Notes under the pieces: model-generated
Told to the model about the DNA's origin: nothing
What the model saw: the letters and a program-made list of their open reading frames with translations, nothing else
Database searches by the model: none
Position numbers and translations under genes: made by a program
Origin: an uncultured Exiguobacterium sp.
GTDB lineage: Bacteria > Bacillota > Bacilli > Exiguobacteriales > Exiguobacteriaceae
DNA length: 64,000 nucleotides
Reading direction: 5' to 3'
Assembly (NCBI GenBank): GCA_913775715.1
Contig: CAJYMC010000009.1
Location: 124,001 to 188,000, forward strand
Part shown: positions 1 through 9,235 of the stretch, piece by piece
Numbering within the stretch: the first letter of the stretch is position 1
How the letters are laid out: each line of letters begins with the position of its first letter

Positions 1-218
1 ACCGACTGGACAGGCTGTTGCATCCGTCGCAGCAACGGGAGCATGCTGAAGAAACGATAACTGAGATAGATCAGAAGACCGATGCTGTTCAAGAGCACGA
101 TATAAAAGAAGGCTGCTGGTCGGTAGAGATCATAGAGCCATAAGACCGTGTATAAAATCAGCATCTGTCCGACGAAGAACAGAATGCCTGGGATCGTATG
201 TCGTAAAAAGAGCTTCAT
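1..218 (-). CDS. Bce-type sensor histidine kinase, N-terminal part only
   Basis: The first 72 codons of a kinase are present; the rest lies beyond the window edge. I translated them by hand from the ATG whose ATGA overlaps the stop of the response regulator gene. The fragment begins MKLFLRHTIPGILFF and holds two hydrophobic segments separated by a very short loop (WLYDLYRPAAFF). That layout is typical of BceS-type intramembrane-sensing kinases, which have almost no extracellular domain and sense through a partner ABC transporter. The four-base overlap with the regulator indicates translational coupling. The kinase core cannot be seen, so the call rests on layout and context. Confidence 0.8.
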   Translation of the reverse strand, partial: MKLFLRHTIPGILFFVGQMLILYTVLWLYDLYRPAAFFYIVLLNSIGLLIYLSYRFFSMLPLLRRMQQPVQS

Positions 219-901
219 GATTCAAGAACCAGTTTATAGCCGACACCCCGAACCGTCTCAAGACCGGCGACACCAATCTCGGCAAGTCGTTTGCGGACAC
301 GGGTGATGTTAACGTTCAACGTATTCTCGTCGACAAATGCTTCGTCATCCCAAATCCGTTCGAGCAGATCGCCCCGACTGACGATCCGGGGACTTGCCGT
401 CAGCAGCATCTCAAGAATCAGCCCTTCTTTTTTCGACAGCTCGATCGACTGCTCGCCGTACTCGACGATATAACGATCCAAGTACAGCGTGACTCCTTCT
501 TTTGTCACGGTCCGCTCATCTGTTTCGTTCGAGAGCGTGCCATACGCTCGGCGAATCTGACTTTTGATTTTCGCGATGACGACCGCTCCTTGAAACGGTT
601 TGACGATGTAATCATCAGCACCGTATTCGAGTGCCATGACTTGATCCATCTCCCCGACGCGCGCCGAGATGAAGAGGATCGGTGCCCTAGTCTTCATCCG
701 TAATTGGCGGCACCAATAGAAACCGTCGAACTTCGGTAAATTGACGTCTAACAGAATGACATCGGGATTCGTTTCCTCGTACGTCGAAACGACATCCCCT
801 CGTCCATCCTCGACGACGACCTTAAAATCATACCGTTCAAGTAGTTCCTTTAATAATGTCGCAATCTTCACATCATCTTCGACTAATAAAATCGTATGCA
901 T
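215..901 (-). CDS. Bce-type response regulator (OmpR family)
   Basis: This 228-residue protein has a receiver domain (residues about 1-115) with the acidic pair VEDD near the N-terminus, the phospho-acceptor Asp in VILLDVNLP and the conserved Lys in DDYIVKPF. A winged-helix DNA-binding domain follows (about 130-226, ending TVRGVGYKL). It precedes and overlaps the sensor kinase gene and lies downstream of an ABC ATPase/permease pair, the usual arrangement of peptide-antibiotic-sensing and detoxification (BceRS-BceAB) modules. Its probable target is the transporter operon, at the candidate site 3746-3761. A terminator at 941-975 separates it from the permease gene. The particular antibiotic cannot be deduced. 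Confidence 0.92.
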   Translation of the reverse strand: MHTILLVEDDVKIATLLKELLERYDFKVVVEDGRGDVVSTYEETNPDVILLDVNLPKFDGFYWCRQLRMKTRAPILFISARVGEMDQVMALEYGADDYIVKPFQGAVVIAKIKSQIRRAYGTLSNETDERTVTKEGVTLYLDRYIVEYGEQSIELSKKEGLILEMLLTASPRIVSRGDLLERIWDDEAFVDENTLNVNITRVRKRLAEIGVAGLETVRGVGYKLVLES

Positions 902-940
902 CGTTCACGTCAACTCCTTCTATTCCTATCATAACGAACT

Positions 941-975
941 CAAAAAGGACTGGAAACGATTATTCCGTTTCCAGT
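941..975 (-). terminator. terminator after the Bce-type permease
   Basis: A perfect 10-bp stem (949-958 with 966-975) with a 7-nt loop is followed on the minus strand by a run of five T. It should end the ATPase-permease transcript before the response regulator gene. Confidence 0.85.
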
Positions 976-998
976 TCTGTATATCCCTATTTAGTTCA

Positions 999-2915
999 TC
1001 ACGTGACGATGCGGCGATACGCACGAACCGTGACGATATAGTAAATCAGATAGACGATCGTGTAGCAAATGATCGCAAGCAACGTCGGGCGAACGATATT
1101 GTAGTTCAACAGTTTCTGCAGAACTTGCATCGCAACTAAACTATGAACGAGTCCGAGCACATACGGTAAGGAGAAGACGAATCCGACAAGGCGACGGATG
1201 ATGCCCGTCTGTTCCTTTTCATCGACACCGATCTTCTGGATGATCGCAAAGCGTTGTTTCGATTCTTCTGCTTCCGCGAGCATCTTGAAGTAGATGATTG
1301 AACCCGTCGCAAGCAAGAAGACGAGTCCGAGGAAGCCGGCAGCAAATGCGAGCAAACCAGTCGTTGCCGTCGTCATCGCATAGACCGGATAGTACGCTGC
1401 CATCTCCGTATCCGCTTGTTTTCCATACAGTTGCGTCAATTGCTTCATCAATCCATCGTCGTGACGTTCATCCGAGAACTGATAATTCGTTAGCGTGAAA
1501 CCTTTTTCCGGCATCTTCGCGAACGCATCATCGTTTACGACGAAGGCGAGCCGCTGTTTCTCATAAAGTTGAGCGATCGGTAGATTCGTCGCAGCGGTGA
1601 TGCGAAAGGACTCATAAACGTCCTTAATCTTGACACCGACGGGTGATTTGACTTTCATCTTCAACAAATCGTTTCCTTTGAATGTCTCAAGAACGATCGC
1701 TTCGCCTTGTTTTGGTTCTTTGATGACCGTTTTCCCATTCGCTTTCGCAAGCTTGACGTAGTCTGAATAGTTGACGTAGCTGAATTGACCGGGCTGATCT
1801 TCATACGCATACGTCGCGTAGTAACGTGTAAACGTCAGAGGATTTGGCAGATCGGTCATCTGATGATCGACGTTCTTGACGTTAACCATTGTCCGGCTTT
1901 CAATTTTTTGGTCGGACTTCGCAATCAGCTGTTCTGCTTCTGCTTGTTTACTCGCAATCGATAGACTATACGGAACTTGTTCCTCGACGGTCTGATCGAT
2001 GAAGTAATAGATCGACGTCGCCGTACCGACCGTCGTCAATGTCACGGCAGTAATGACTGTGATCGTCGATAGCATGACGGCATTCGATTTGATTCGTGAC
2101 AGCAATTGTCCGTGCAGAATCAAATTCGTTCCCTTGAAGTGGCGCGCTTGATTACTTAAGAGGCGTAATAAGAAGATCGTGAAGTAACTCATTGTTCCGA
2201 ACGTCCCGAGAATGACACAGAGCATCAAGAGCGGTGCGACGATCGTAAAGTGATCCATCAACGGTTGTCCCGTCAAATAGTAACCGACACCAATCAAGAT
2301 GACCGAGAGGACAGCTAGGATTGGATGGACTTTCGGAAGCGATTCCGCTTGTTGCTCTGCCTTGAACAGCTCGATCAATGTAAAACGATAGATCGTCCGA
2401 GCAGAGCGTAAGGCGATGATCAGGAAGATTAAAAGGAAAACACCAATCGTCTGTATAACCGAAGCTCCGCTGATCGTAAAGGTTGCATCGACTTGCATCG
2501 CCATGACAGAAGCAAGGAGTTGCACAAAATATTTCGAAGCAACGGTACCAATCGCGATTCCGAGGATCAGACCGATCACCCCATATCCCATCGTCTCAAG
2601 GAAAATCAATCGGGCAATCTGTCCTCGCTCTAGACCGAGCAACGCATAGAGTCCGATTTCCTTCTTACGACGGCGTAAGAAGAAGTCACTCGAATACCAA
2701 ATGAAGATGGCGGAGAAGAGCGCTAGAATGACGCTTGCCCCGGTAAAGACCGTTCCGAGTTTTCCGTACAATTCGTTCGCCTGAAGCATCGCTTCATTGG
2801 AGCGAATCGCGAGGAATGTGTAGTATATGAGAATTGCGAACGTGACCGCACCGAGGTACATCACATTTTGACGCATGTTCTTTAGATTTTGAAATGCCAG
2901 TTTAGACAAGCTCAC
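999..2915 (-). CDS. Bce-type ABC transporter permease
   Basis: This permease of about 638 residues belongs to the BceB/FtsX-like family. It has an N-terminal membrane helix (VMYLGAVTFAILIYYTF), further helices to about residue 300, a large extracellular domain of about 200 residues (roughly 320-520) and a C-terminal helix group. The large extracellular region is the hallmark of BceB-type permeases that act as flux sensors and detoxify cell-wall-targeting peptides. The longest open frame starts further upstream inside the ATPase gene. I chose the GTG at 2915 because GGAGG lies eight bases before it and the protein then begins with the usual amphipathic stretch. It overlaps the ATPase gene by 14 bases. 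Confidence 0.9.
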   Translation of the reverse strand: MSLSKLAFQNLKNMRQNVMYLGAVTFAILIYYTFLAIRSNEAMLQANELYGKLGTVFTGASVILALFSAIFIWYSSDFFLRRRKKEIGLYALLGLERGQIARLIFLETMGYGVIGLILGIAIGTVASKYFVQLLASVMAMQVDATFTISGASVIQTIGVFLLIFLIIALRSARTIYRFTLIELFKAEQQAESLPKVHPILAVLSVILIGVGYYLTGQPLMDHFTIVAPLLMLCVILGTFGTMSYFTIFLLRLLSNQARHFKGTNLILHGQLLSRIKSNAVMLSTITVITAVTLTTVGTATSIYYFIDQTVEEQVPYSLSIASKQAEAEQLIAKSDQKIESRTMVNVKNVDHQMTDLPNPLTFTRYYATYAYEDQPGQFSYVNYSDYVKLAKANGKTVIKEPKQGEAIVLETFKGNDLLKMKVKSPVGVKIKDVYESFRITAATNLPIAQLYEKQRLAFVVNDDAFAKMPEKGFTLTNYQFSDERHDDGLMKQLTQLYGKQADTEMAAYYPVYAMTTATTGLLAFAAGFLGLVFLLATGSIIYFKMLAEAEESKQRFAIIQKIGVDEKEQTGIIRRLVGFVFSLPYVLGLVHSLVAMQVLQKLLNYNIVRPTLLAIICYTIVYLIYYIVTVRAYRRIVT

Positions 2916-3663
2916 GGACGGCACCTCCGAGTTCGCGCTGGACTTCCATGATTTGCTCGAAGAATTCCTTCTGTGAACCGAAACGATGCACTTCCTTGAA
3001 CAGCTCTCCGTCCTTGACGAACAGAATCCGTTCCGCATACGACGCCGTCATCGGGTCATGCGTTACCATCAAGATCGTCGCACCTTCATTGTTGAGCGCT
3101 TGCATTGCTTCAAGCAATCCTGTCGCCGACTTCGAGTCAAGCGCACCGGTCGGCTCATCCGCTAAGATGAGCGAAGGATCATGAATGATGGCACGAGCGG
3201 CAGCCGTCCGCTGTTTTTGTCCACCGGATAGTTCGACTGGACGCTTATCGAGTAAATCATGGATACCGAGCTGATGCGCCACACGATCGACACGTTCTAA
3301 GATCATCTTTTTATCGACGTTTGCGAGTGATAACGGTAAGGCGATGTTTTCCCGGACCGTCATCGTATCGAGGAGATTGAAGTCTTGGAAGATGAAGCCG
3401 AGTTGTTCCCGACGAAAACGGGCTAATTGTTTTTCCTTCATCGCCGTCACATCTGATCCATTGATCAAGATCGTTCCGCTCGTCGGCTGATCAATCGTCG
3501 ACAATAAGTTGAGGAGTGTTGATTTTCCGGCACCCGATGGTCCCATGATACTGACGAACTCTCCTTCGTTGACGCTAATCGTCGTCGGACGAAGTGCTTC
3601 GTGACGTGCCGTCTTCGTTTGATAGGTTTTTGAGATCTGTTGTGCTTGTAAGATTGCTTTCAT
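2902..3663 (-). CDS. Bce-type ABC transporter ATP-binding protein
   Basis: This 253-residue ATPase has Walker A (GPSGAGKST), Q-loop (FIFQDFNLL), signature (LSGGQKQR), Walker B (LILADEPTGALD) and the H-loop (MVTHD) in order. It belongs to the MacB/BceA group that pairs with FtsX-like permeases. It is the first gene of a two-gene operon with the permease, with a 14-bp overlap. It has a good ribosome binding site (AGGAGG before ATACAATG). It would power removal of antimicrobial peptides from their lipid targets and relay flux information to the kinase. Confidence 0.93.
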   Translation of the reverse strand: MKAILQAQQISKTYQTKTARHEALRPTTISVNEGEFVSIMGPSGAGKSTLLNLLSTIDQPTSGTILINGSDVTAMKEKQLARFRREQLGFIFQDFNLLDTMTVRENIALPLSLANVDKKMILERVDRVAHQLGIHDLLDKRPVELSGGQKQRTAAARAIIHDPSLILADEPTGALDSKSATGLLEAMQALNNEGATILMVTHDPMTASYAERILFVKDGELFKEVHRFGSQKEFFEQIMEVQRELGGAVRELV

Positions 3664-3745
3664 TGTATTACCTCCTGTGTTTGATTCGTTACACTCAGTT
3701 TAGTCCTTCCATGCTTTTCTCAAAATGGACTTTGCTTTCACTTCT

Positions 3746-3761
3746 CTTACAAAACGGTAAG
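3746..3761. promoter_or_regulatory. candidate BceR-type operator upstream of the ABC operon
   Basis: The stretch contains a perfect inverted repeat, CTTAC-N6-GTAAG. On the plus strand it reads TTACA-N4-GGTAA, one base away from the TNACA-N4-TGTNA pattern I recall for Bce-type response regulator sites. It sits about 85 bases before the ATPase start, upstream of a plausible promoter, where an activator would bind. Confidence 0.45.
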
Positions 3762-3778
3762 ACAAGGATGGAGACATC

Positions 3779-3809
3779 AAAAAAGCCCCCATCCGTAAGG
3801 GATGGAGGC
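3779..3809 (-). terminator. terminator after the PTS EIIA gene
   Basis: A 10-bp stem (3785-3794 with 3800-3809, one G-T pair) is followed by six T on the minus strand, just past the EIIA stop codon. Confidence 0.85.
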
Positions 3810-3819
3810 ATGTCGTATC

Positions 3820-4323
3820 TTATTTGTGTGTTGCTTTGAAGAGCTCAGTGTCTCCTGCGACAACAGAAGTTCCTTCAGCCGGTACAGCTGAAAGCGTGAA
3901 TTGATCGTGGTTCGTCACGATGATCGGTGTGATCGTCGATGGTGCATTCGCACGAATGTAATCCAAATCGAACTCGACAAGGACATCTCCTGCTTTGACT
4001 TTGTCACCTGACTGGACATGAGCCGTGAAGCCTTCACCTTTGAGGTTAACTGTATCCAGACCAACGTGGATCAAGAGTTCAAGTCCATCTTCACCTTTTA
4101 GACCGATTGCGTGTTTTGTTGGGAAGATCGTTTCGACCGTTGCGTCGATCGGCGAGACGACTTTACCTTCTGTCGGCTCGATCGCGACACCGTCGCCCAT
4201 CATTTTTTGAGAGAAAACTTGATCGGGTACGTTCTCGATGTTGACGATTTTACCTGTAAGCGCAGAAGCGATTTTCGCGTTTCCTGCGTCGTTACCACCA
4301 AACAATTTTTTTAAGAATCCCAT
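3820..4323 (-). CDS. PTS glucose-type EIIA component
   Basis: This 167-residue single-domain protein belongs to the IIA-Glc family. EIIA passes phosphate from HPr to a sugar-specific EIIB. The second active-site histidine is in LLIHVGLDTVNL, and the surrounding GEGFTAHV and GDVLVEFDLDYI stretches are typical of the fold. There is no EIIB or EIIC beside it, so it probably serves EIICB proteins encoded elsewhere, as stand-alone IIA-Glc proteins do in Bacillus. It is monocistronic, with its own terminator. Confidence 0.92.
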   Translation of the reverse strand: MGFLKKLFGGNDAGNAKIASALTGKIVNIENVPDQVFSQKMMGDGVAIEPTEGKVVSPIDATVETIFPTKHAIGLKGEDGLELLIHVGLDTVNLKGEGFTAHVQSGDKVKAGDVLVEFDLDYIRANAPSTITPIIVTNHDQFTLSAVPAEGTSVVAGDTELFKATHK

Positions 4324-4498
4324 GATACTATCCCTCTACTTTCTCGATCGTTTTTCTTCCATTCGGAAGTTTCGATTTTTTCTAGGAGTAAGCTGTCAGA
4401 CAGCTCGCTCACGTTCTCACAAAAAGCATACGTTTGTCCCTCTAGTTTTGCAAGTATTTTTGTGTGATAATAGTTAGAAATCATAAGGAGGCGCTTAC

Positions 4499-6205
4499 AT
4501 GTTACCATTTTCAGAAATTACATATGTCCGTCCAGATCTCGCCTTGCTTGAAACATCTATGAATCAAGCAATCGCTCGATTGACGGCAACCACACAGGTA
4601 GATGAAGCAAACGCAGCCATCACTGAGATTAATACCCTCAGAAATCAATTTGAAACGGCAAGCCAGCTCGTTGAGATTCGCCATACGATTGATACACGCG
4701 ATACGTTCTATGAGACGGAACAAGGGTTCTTCGATGAAGCGAGCGCAATCTACCAAGGACATGTCTCAAGCTATTACCAAGCGTTGACGACGCATCCACT
4801 TCGGAGCGAACTCGAACAAACGCACGGAAAACAATTATTCTTGATCGCAGAAGCGAGCCTAAAGACGTTTTCGGAAGAGATCATTCCCAAGCTCCAAGAA
4901 GAGAATCGTCTCTCGAGTGAGTATACGAAACTGATGTCTGCTGCTCAAATCGAGTTTGATGGCAAGACGCTCAACTTATCGCAGTTCGGTCCGTATCTCC
5001 AGTCACCAGACCGCTCCGTCCGTAAAGCGGCTTCTGAGGCACGCTATGGCTACTTACAAGAGCAAGGGGAAGCAATCGATACGATCTACGATAAACTCGT
5101 CCGTATCCGGACAGACATCGCGAAAACACTCGGCTTCCCATCATTCGTCGAGCTCGGATACGCACGGATGCTCCGCGTCGATTATAACCAATCGATGGTC
5201 GAACAGTACCGCGAACAAATCCGCGAGACGATCGTCCCACTCGCGACACAACTTAAAGAACGTCAGCAACGACGTATCGGTGTCGATCAGTTGTATTACT
5301 ACGATGAAGGATTTGCCTTCAAGTCTGGAAATGCGACACCTCAAGGTGAAGAGTCATTCATCATCGAAGGCGGCAAAAAGATGTATGCTGAAATGTCACC
5401 GGAGACGAACGAGTTCTTTAACTACATGCTCGATCGGGAAGCGCTCGACTTGACGGCGAAGCCTGGGAAAGCCGGTGGTGGGTATTGTACCTACATCGCA
5501 GACGAAAAACTCCCGTTCATTTTCTCGAACTTCAACGGAACGGCAGGCGACATCGATGTTCTGACTCACGAAGTCGGACACGCCTTCCAAGTCTATGAGA
5601 GCCGTCACCTGACTGCTCCAGAGAGTGCTTTCCCAACGTATGAAGCGTGCGAGATCCATTCAATGTCAATGGAGTTCTTCGCTTATCCGTGGATGGAAGA
5701 GTTCTTCGGTGAAGAGACAGCGAAATACAAGTTCAACCACCTCGCAGGAAGCGTCACGTTCCTTCCGTATGGTGTAGCGATCGATGAGTTCCAACACGTC
5801 ATCTACAACCAACCGGAATTGACACCTGCTGAGCGTCGCGAAGCATGGCGGACGATCGAGAAGAAATACTTACCGCATCGTGATTACGAAGCGAACGATT
5901 ACCTCGATTCAGGCGCATGGTGGCATCAGCAAGGACATGTCTTCGGAAGTCCGTTCTACTATATCGATTACACGCTCGCTCAAGTCTGTGCCTTCCAGTT
6001 CTATGCATGGATGGAACAGGACCGGGAAGCGGCTTGGAAGTCGTATCTCGATCTCTGTCGTGCCGGTGGATCGGAAAGCTTTCTTACGCTCGTCGAACGT
6101 GCTGGGTTGAAGTCTCCGTTCGCACCAGGTACGGTCGAGGCAGCAGTTGCACCGGTCAAAGCGTATCTCGAACAAGCGGACGACCTCGTACTCGATCGCG
6201 TCTAA
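4499..6205 (+). CDS. M3 family oligoendopeptidase (PepF-like)
   Basis: This 568-residue cytoplasmic zinc metallopeptidase has the HEXXH motif HEVGH (H357, E358, H361), preceded by DVLTHEVGHAF as in family M3. The third zinc ligand is expected in YEACEIHSMSMEFF. Oligoendopeptidases of this kind trim short peptides in the cytoplasm. The length matches the family. The start is supported by AAGGAGG nine bases upstream. It is followed by a strong bidirectional terminator and stands alone. Confidence 0.93.
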   Translation: MLPFSEITYVRPDLALLETSMNQAIARLTATTQVDEANAAITEINTLRNQFETASQLVEIRHTIDTRDTFYETEQGFFDEASAIYQGHVSSYYQALTTHPLRSELEQTHGKQLFLIAEASLKTFSEEIIPKLQEENRLSSEYTKLMSAAQIEFDGKTLNLSQFGPYLQSPDRSVRKAASEARYGYLQEQGEAIDTIYDKLVRIRTDIAKTLGFPSFVELGYARMLRVDYNQSMVEQYREQIRETIVPLATQLKERQQRRIGVDQLYYYDEGFAFKSGNATPQGEESFIIEGGKKMYAEMSPETNEFFNYMLDREALDLTAKPGKAGGGYCTYIADEKLPFIFSNFNGTAGDIDVLTHEVGHAFQVYESRHLTAPESAFPTYEACEIHSMSMEFFAYPWMEEFFGEETAKYKFNHLAGSVTFLPYGVAIDEFQHVIYNQPELTPAERREAWRTIEKKYLPHRDYEANDYLDSGAWWHQQGHVFGSPFYYIDYTLAQVCAFQFYAWMEQDREAAWKSYLDLCRAGGSESFLTLVERAGLKSPFAPGTVEAAVAPVKAYLEQADDLVLDRV

Positions 6206-6233
6206 TTATTCGATTCCCTCAATTTATCCATTG

Positions 6234-6269
6234 AAAAAGGTGAGTTTCCGGACGGAAACTCACCTTTTT
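6234..6269. terminator. bidirectional terminator between convergent genes
   Basis: A 16-bp stem (6234-6249 with 6254-6269) has A and T runs at its two feet. It lies between the peptidase gene on the plus strand and the GGDEF-EAL gene on the minus strand and can serve both. Confidence 0.92.
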
Positions 6270-6309
6270 TATTTTAAGAGACCTCAATCTTTAGACTGTA
6301 ACTAGTGAT

Positions 6310-9096
6310 TCATTCAGATAAAAGCGTTTCATGATACTTTCCGTACCAGACGCGGAACTCGTCTGCCGGGATTGGTCTTGAATAATAAAAACCCTGTGCA
6401 TACTCGCAATCCAGCTGTTGCAGATGATTCGCCTGCTCCAGTTCCTCGATGCCTTCGGCGACAACATCATATTTCAATGTATGCGCCAGTTTAATGATTG
6501 TCTCGATGAGCGGTGCGTTCGAACAGGCATCCGGACCGCTGATGAACGAGCGATCGATTTTTAGACGCTGAATAGGCAATCGACTCAAGTAGGACAAAGA
6601 CGAATAACCAGTACCAAAGTCATCGATCGCAAGACGATAACCCATTTGGTGTAACGTCTGAAGCGCCTCGAAGACACGTCCGTCCGAAAAGACACCGAAA
6701 GATTCCGTGATTTCGAGTTCCATCCGATCTTCAATTCCAGGATGAATTTCTCGGACGCCTGTCAGGTAATCAACGATGCGCCCTGAAACGAGTTCTTTCA
6801 CCGATAAGTTAGCAGAGACGCGAAGCGATCCGAGCTCCGTTTCTTTCCACGCCTCTACTTGGCGAACCGTTTCAGCGACGACCCACATCCCAATTTCTTC
6901 GATGAGCATCGATCGCTCGGCAATCGGAATGAAAACTGCCGGACTGATCATTCCACGTTCTGGATGGAACCAGCGCAAGAGCGCCTCACAACCATCTACC
7001 TGCCGTGTCGCAAGGTTGATTTGCGGTTGGTAGAACAATTGTAACTCGTTCTTTTCAATCGCATCCCGTAATTCCCCTTCTAATACGACGGATTCGAGAT
7101 ACTCCGCGCTCATCCAAGGTTCGAACCAGACCGGTCCACCTTCCACCTGTTGTTTCGCATGCTGCATCGCGATATCGACTGAAGATAATAAGGAAGTGAC
7201 GGCTATCGCATCATCCGGATAGCGGACCATACTCATACTGATGTTGACATTGACATACTCTCCATTGATTTCATAGACGTGTTCAATGACTTGCTTTAAT
7301 TTCTCGTAATCGACGATATCCTGTTGTGCGACTAATACAGCGAATTCATCTCCACCAATACGTGCTGCTTGTCCCGTTCCAATGAAATGATGCTTGAGGC
7401 GGTTAGCGAGATCCTTCAGGATTTGATCGCCTGCACCATGTCCATAGATATCATTGATTCGTCGAAACTGCCGGACACTGATCGTGACGAGTTCACCGGG
7501 TTGTGGCGCCTTCAATGCATCTGTCATCTTCTGTTCAAAGCCGTTTCGATTCAATAGACCCGTTAACATATCAAATAGCGCGAGCTGTGTGATCCGCGCT
7601 TCTCGTTGGAATTGATCCGTCTCATCATGACAAGACAAATACAGGGCAACACCCGTTTCATCCTCTTTTTTCGGAACATGGATGATATTGACCGACATGT
7701 TCAAAATCGATTCATCAAAAAGCATTTTACAGCGAATCGTCTGACTGTGCCCATCGATTGCTTGACGTAACGCTCGCCGCATCCGATTGAGATCTGCCGG
7801 ATGAATCAATTCCTCGATCGTCCAGTCCGATGTCGCTTGTGTCAATTGTCGAAAACGTTCATTTCCACTTAGAATCGTATAATCCGAGGAAAGCGCGAGA
7901 ATCGGATCTGTATTTTGTGAAAAGAGAGATTCGATTTCTGCTTTCTTTTGCTTGATTTCTTTTGTCTTCGCATCATTATGATCGAGGAGTCCAGCGATGA
8001 TTGCCGTCATCGTCCGAAACGCTTGAACGACTGGCTTGAAATCATTTCTTTCATGTACATGATATCCGGATTGTCGTCGATCTTCCGCAAACGTATTCGC
8101 CTCATTTTGGAGTAAGGAGATATCCTTCCGAAAAGCACGTAACAGTAGCCAATTCAGTACTAACAATACCGTAATCACAAGACTGATTGCCGCAAACAGC
8201 AACCAAGCATTCTGAATGATTTGTGATCCACGGCTCTGCATTTCTGTTTGCACCTGCTTTAGCTTTTGATCGTATATCCGATACATGCTGGCTTCATAGT
8301 TTTTAGATGTCTTTGCCAACTTGGCATACACCGGATCATCTGATGCCTTCAATAGATCATCCAATGTCTCCGTATAATTTTGCATCTGGCTTCTCATGTT
8401 GGCAAGATTTTGCCTTCCTGTATCATCTTGTAACGAAACCACTTCATACAATGCATTCATGAGTGCTTGTTGTCGAATCGGCAAGTCGGTTCGCATTTGT
8501 TGGATGCGCAAACGATCAATCGAGCTGATGTCTGAATCTTGGCGTGCATCCCGGAGAATTTGCGCCGCTTTTCCTAGCTGTTCCTCCATCATGATGAGAT
8601 GTGAAAAAACATCATAGTACGAACCGGTCTCCTTACTTAAGACAAGTTGATTAAAGATGACTTCGCTCTTGAAATTCGTAGACGTCGTAAAGAAACGACG
8701 ATTGGAATCATACCCTTGACGCTCCAATTTCGTAATTTCTTCTAACAGCTCTTGACGCGCTGGTCCAGTCGCTTGATCTTGCTTCAATTGATCATGCAAA
8801 CGCAAGAGGGAGGTTTCCGCCTGTTTCGCCGCGTTAGCTCCGTCTACCTGATCATCTAAGGAAGCTAGATAATATGTAGTGAGATCACGCGTCGCATGAT
8901 TTGCTGGGATCACGATGTCGATCGCTTGTGCTGCCTGCTCGAAACGTGTCCCTTCTTCGAGTGTTTTGTTCAAATGATGCAAGGCAACGATAATCGCAAG
9001 TAAACCGATGATCGCAATCATCCACGAGAACGTTTTATAGTAGGATCGTCTTCGAAACACTTCTTCGATGAAGACTGGTGATAAACGTCGCAACAC
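6310..9096 (-). CDS. membrane-bound PAS-GGDEF-EAL c-di-GMP protein
   Basis: This 928-residue protein starts with two membrane helices (about 22-42 and 295-318) that flank an extracytoplasmic helical sensor region. A HAMP-like linker and a PAS domain (about 385-500) come next, followed by GGDEF (RIGGDEF near residue 583) and EAL (CEALLRW near 703; DDFGTGYSS). Both catalytic motifs are intact, so it could make or break c-di-GMP. There is no RxxD inhibitory site ahead of GGDEF. The start is a GTG at 9096 with GGGGAGG six bases upstream; the ATG two bases further upstream is out of frame. It is transcribed alone. Confidence 0.93.
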   Translation of the reverse strand: MLRRLSPVFIEEVFRRRSYYKTFSWMIAIIGLLAIIVALHHLNKTLEEGTRFEQAAQAIDIVIPANHATRDLTTYYLASLDDQVDGANAAKQAETSLLRLHDQLKQDQATGPARQELLEEITKLERQGYDSNRRFFTTSTNFKSEVIFNQLVLSKETGSYYDVFSHLIMMEEQLGKAAQILRDARQDSDISSIDRLRIQQMRTDLPIRQQALMNALYEVVSLQDDTGRQNLANMRSQMQNYTETLDDLLKASDDPVYAKLAKTSKNYEASMYRIYDQKLKQVQTEMQSRGSQIIQNAWLLFAAISLVITVLLVLNWLLLRAFRKDISLLQNEANTFAEDRRQSGYHVHERNDFKPVVQAFRTMTAIIAGLLDHNDAKTKEIKQKKAEIESLFSQNTDPILALSSDYTILSGNERFRQLTQATSDWTIEELIHPADLNRMRRALRQAIDGHSQTIRCKMLFDESILNMSVNIIHVPKKEDETGVALYLSCHDETDQFQREARITQLALFDMLTGLLNRNGFEQKMTDALKAPQPGELVTISVRQFRRINDIYGHGAGDQILKDLANRLKHHFIGTGQAARIGGDEFAVLVAQQDIVDYEKLKQVIEHVYEINGEYVNVNISMSMVRYPDDAIAVTSLLSSVDIAMQHAKQQVEGGPVWFEPWMSAEYLESVVLEGELRDAIEKNELQLFYQPQINLATRQVDGCEALLRWFHPERGMISPAVFIPIAERSMLIEEIGMWVVAETVRQVEAWKETELGSLRVSANLSVKELVSGRIVDYLTGVREIHPGIEDRMELEITESFGVFSDGRVFEALQTLHQMGYRLAIDDFGTGYSSLSYLSRLPIQRLKIDRSFISGPDACSNAPLIETIIKLAHTLKYDVVAEGIEELEQANHLQQLDCEYAQGFYYSRPIPADEFRVWYGKYHETLLSE

Positions 9097-9171
9097 ATCG
9101 TCCTCCCCAAAATGTCATTATGCTTCTATATCGTCTCGTTTATAAGTTTCGTGAAGTCGATTTAAGTCAAT

Positions 9172-9213
9172 AAAAAGCACTTCTTCCCACATTCCGTGAA
9201 AATAAGTGCTTTT
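9172..9213 (-). terminator. terminator after the CBS gene
   Basis: A 10-bp stem (9173-9182 with 9204-9213) encloses a 21-nt loop and is followed by a T-rich stretch on the minus strand. The long loop makes it weaker than the others. Confidence 0.6.
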
Positions 9214-9235
9214 AATACTAGTTTTATACGTTTTT

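Noticed and set aside
999-3038. Permease start at 3038 upstream inside the ATPase gene
   Set aside because: The extra 41 residues overlap the ATPase gene and are low-complexity; GGAGG with a GTG at 2915 is the better start.
4956-5453. 165-codon frame inside the oligopeptidase gene in another phase
   Set aside because: It is a shadow of the peptidase coding sequence, rich in Ser and Arg, without a start signal.
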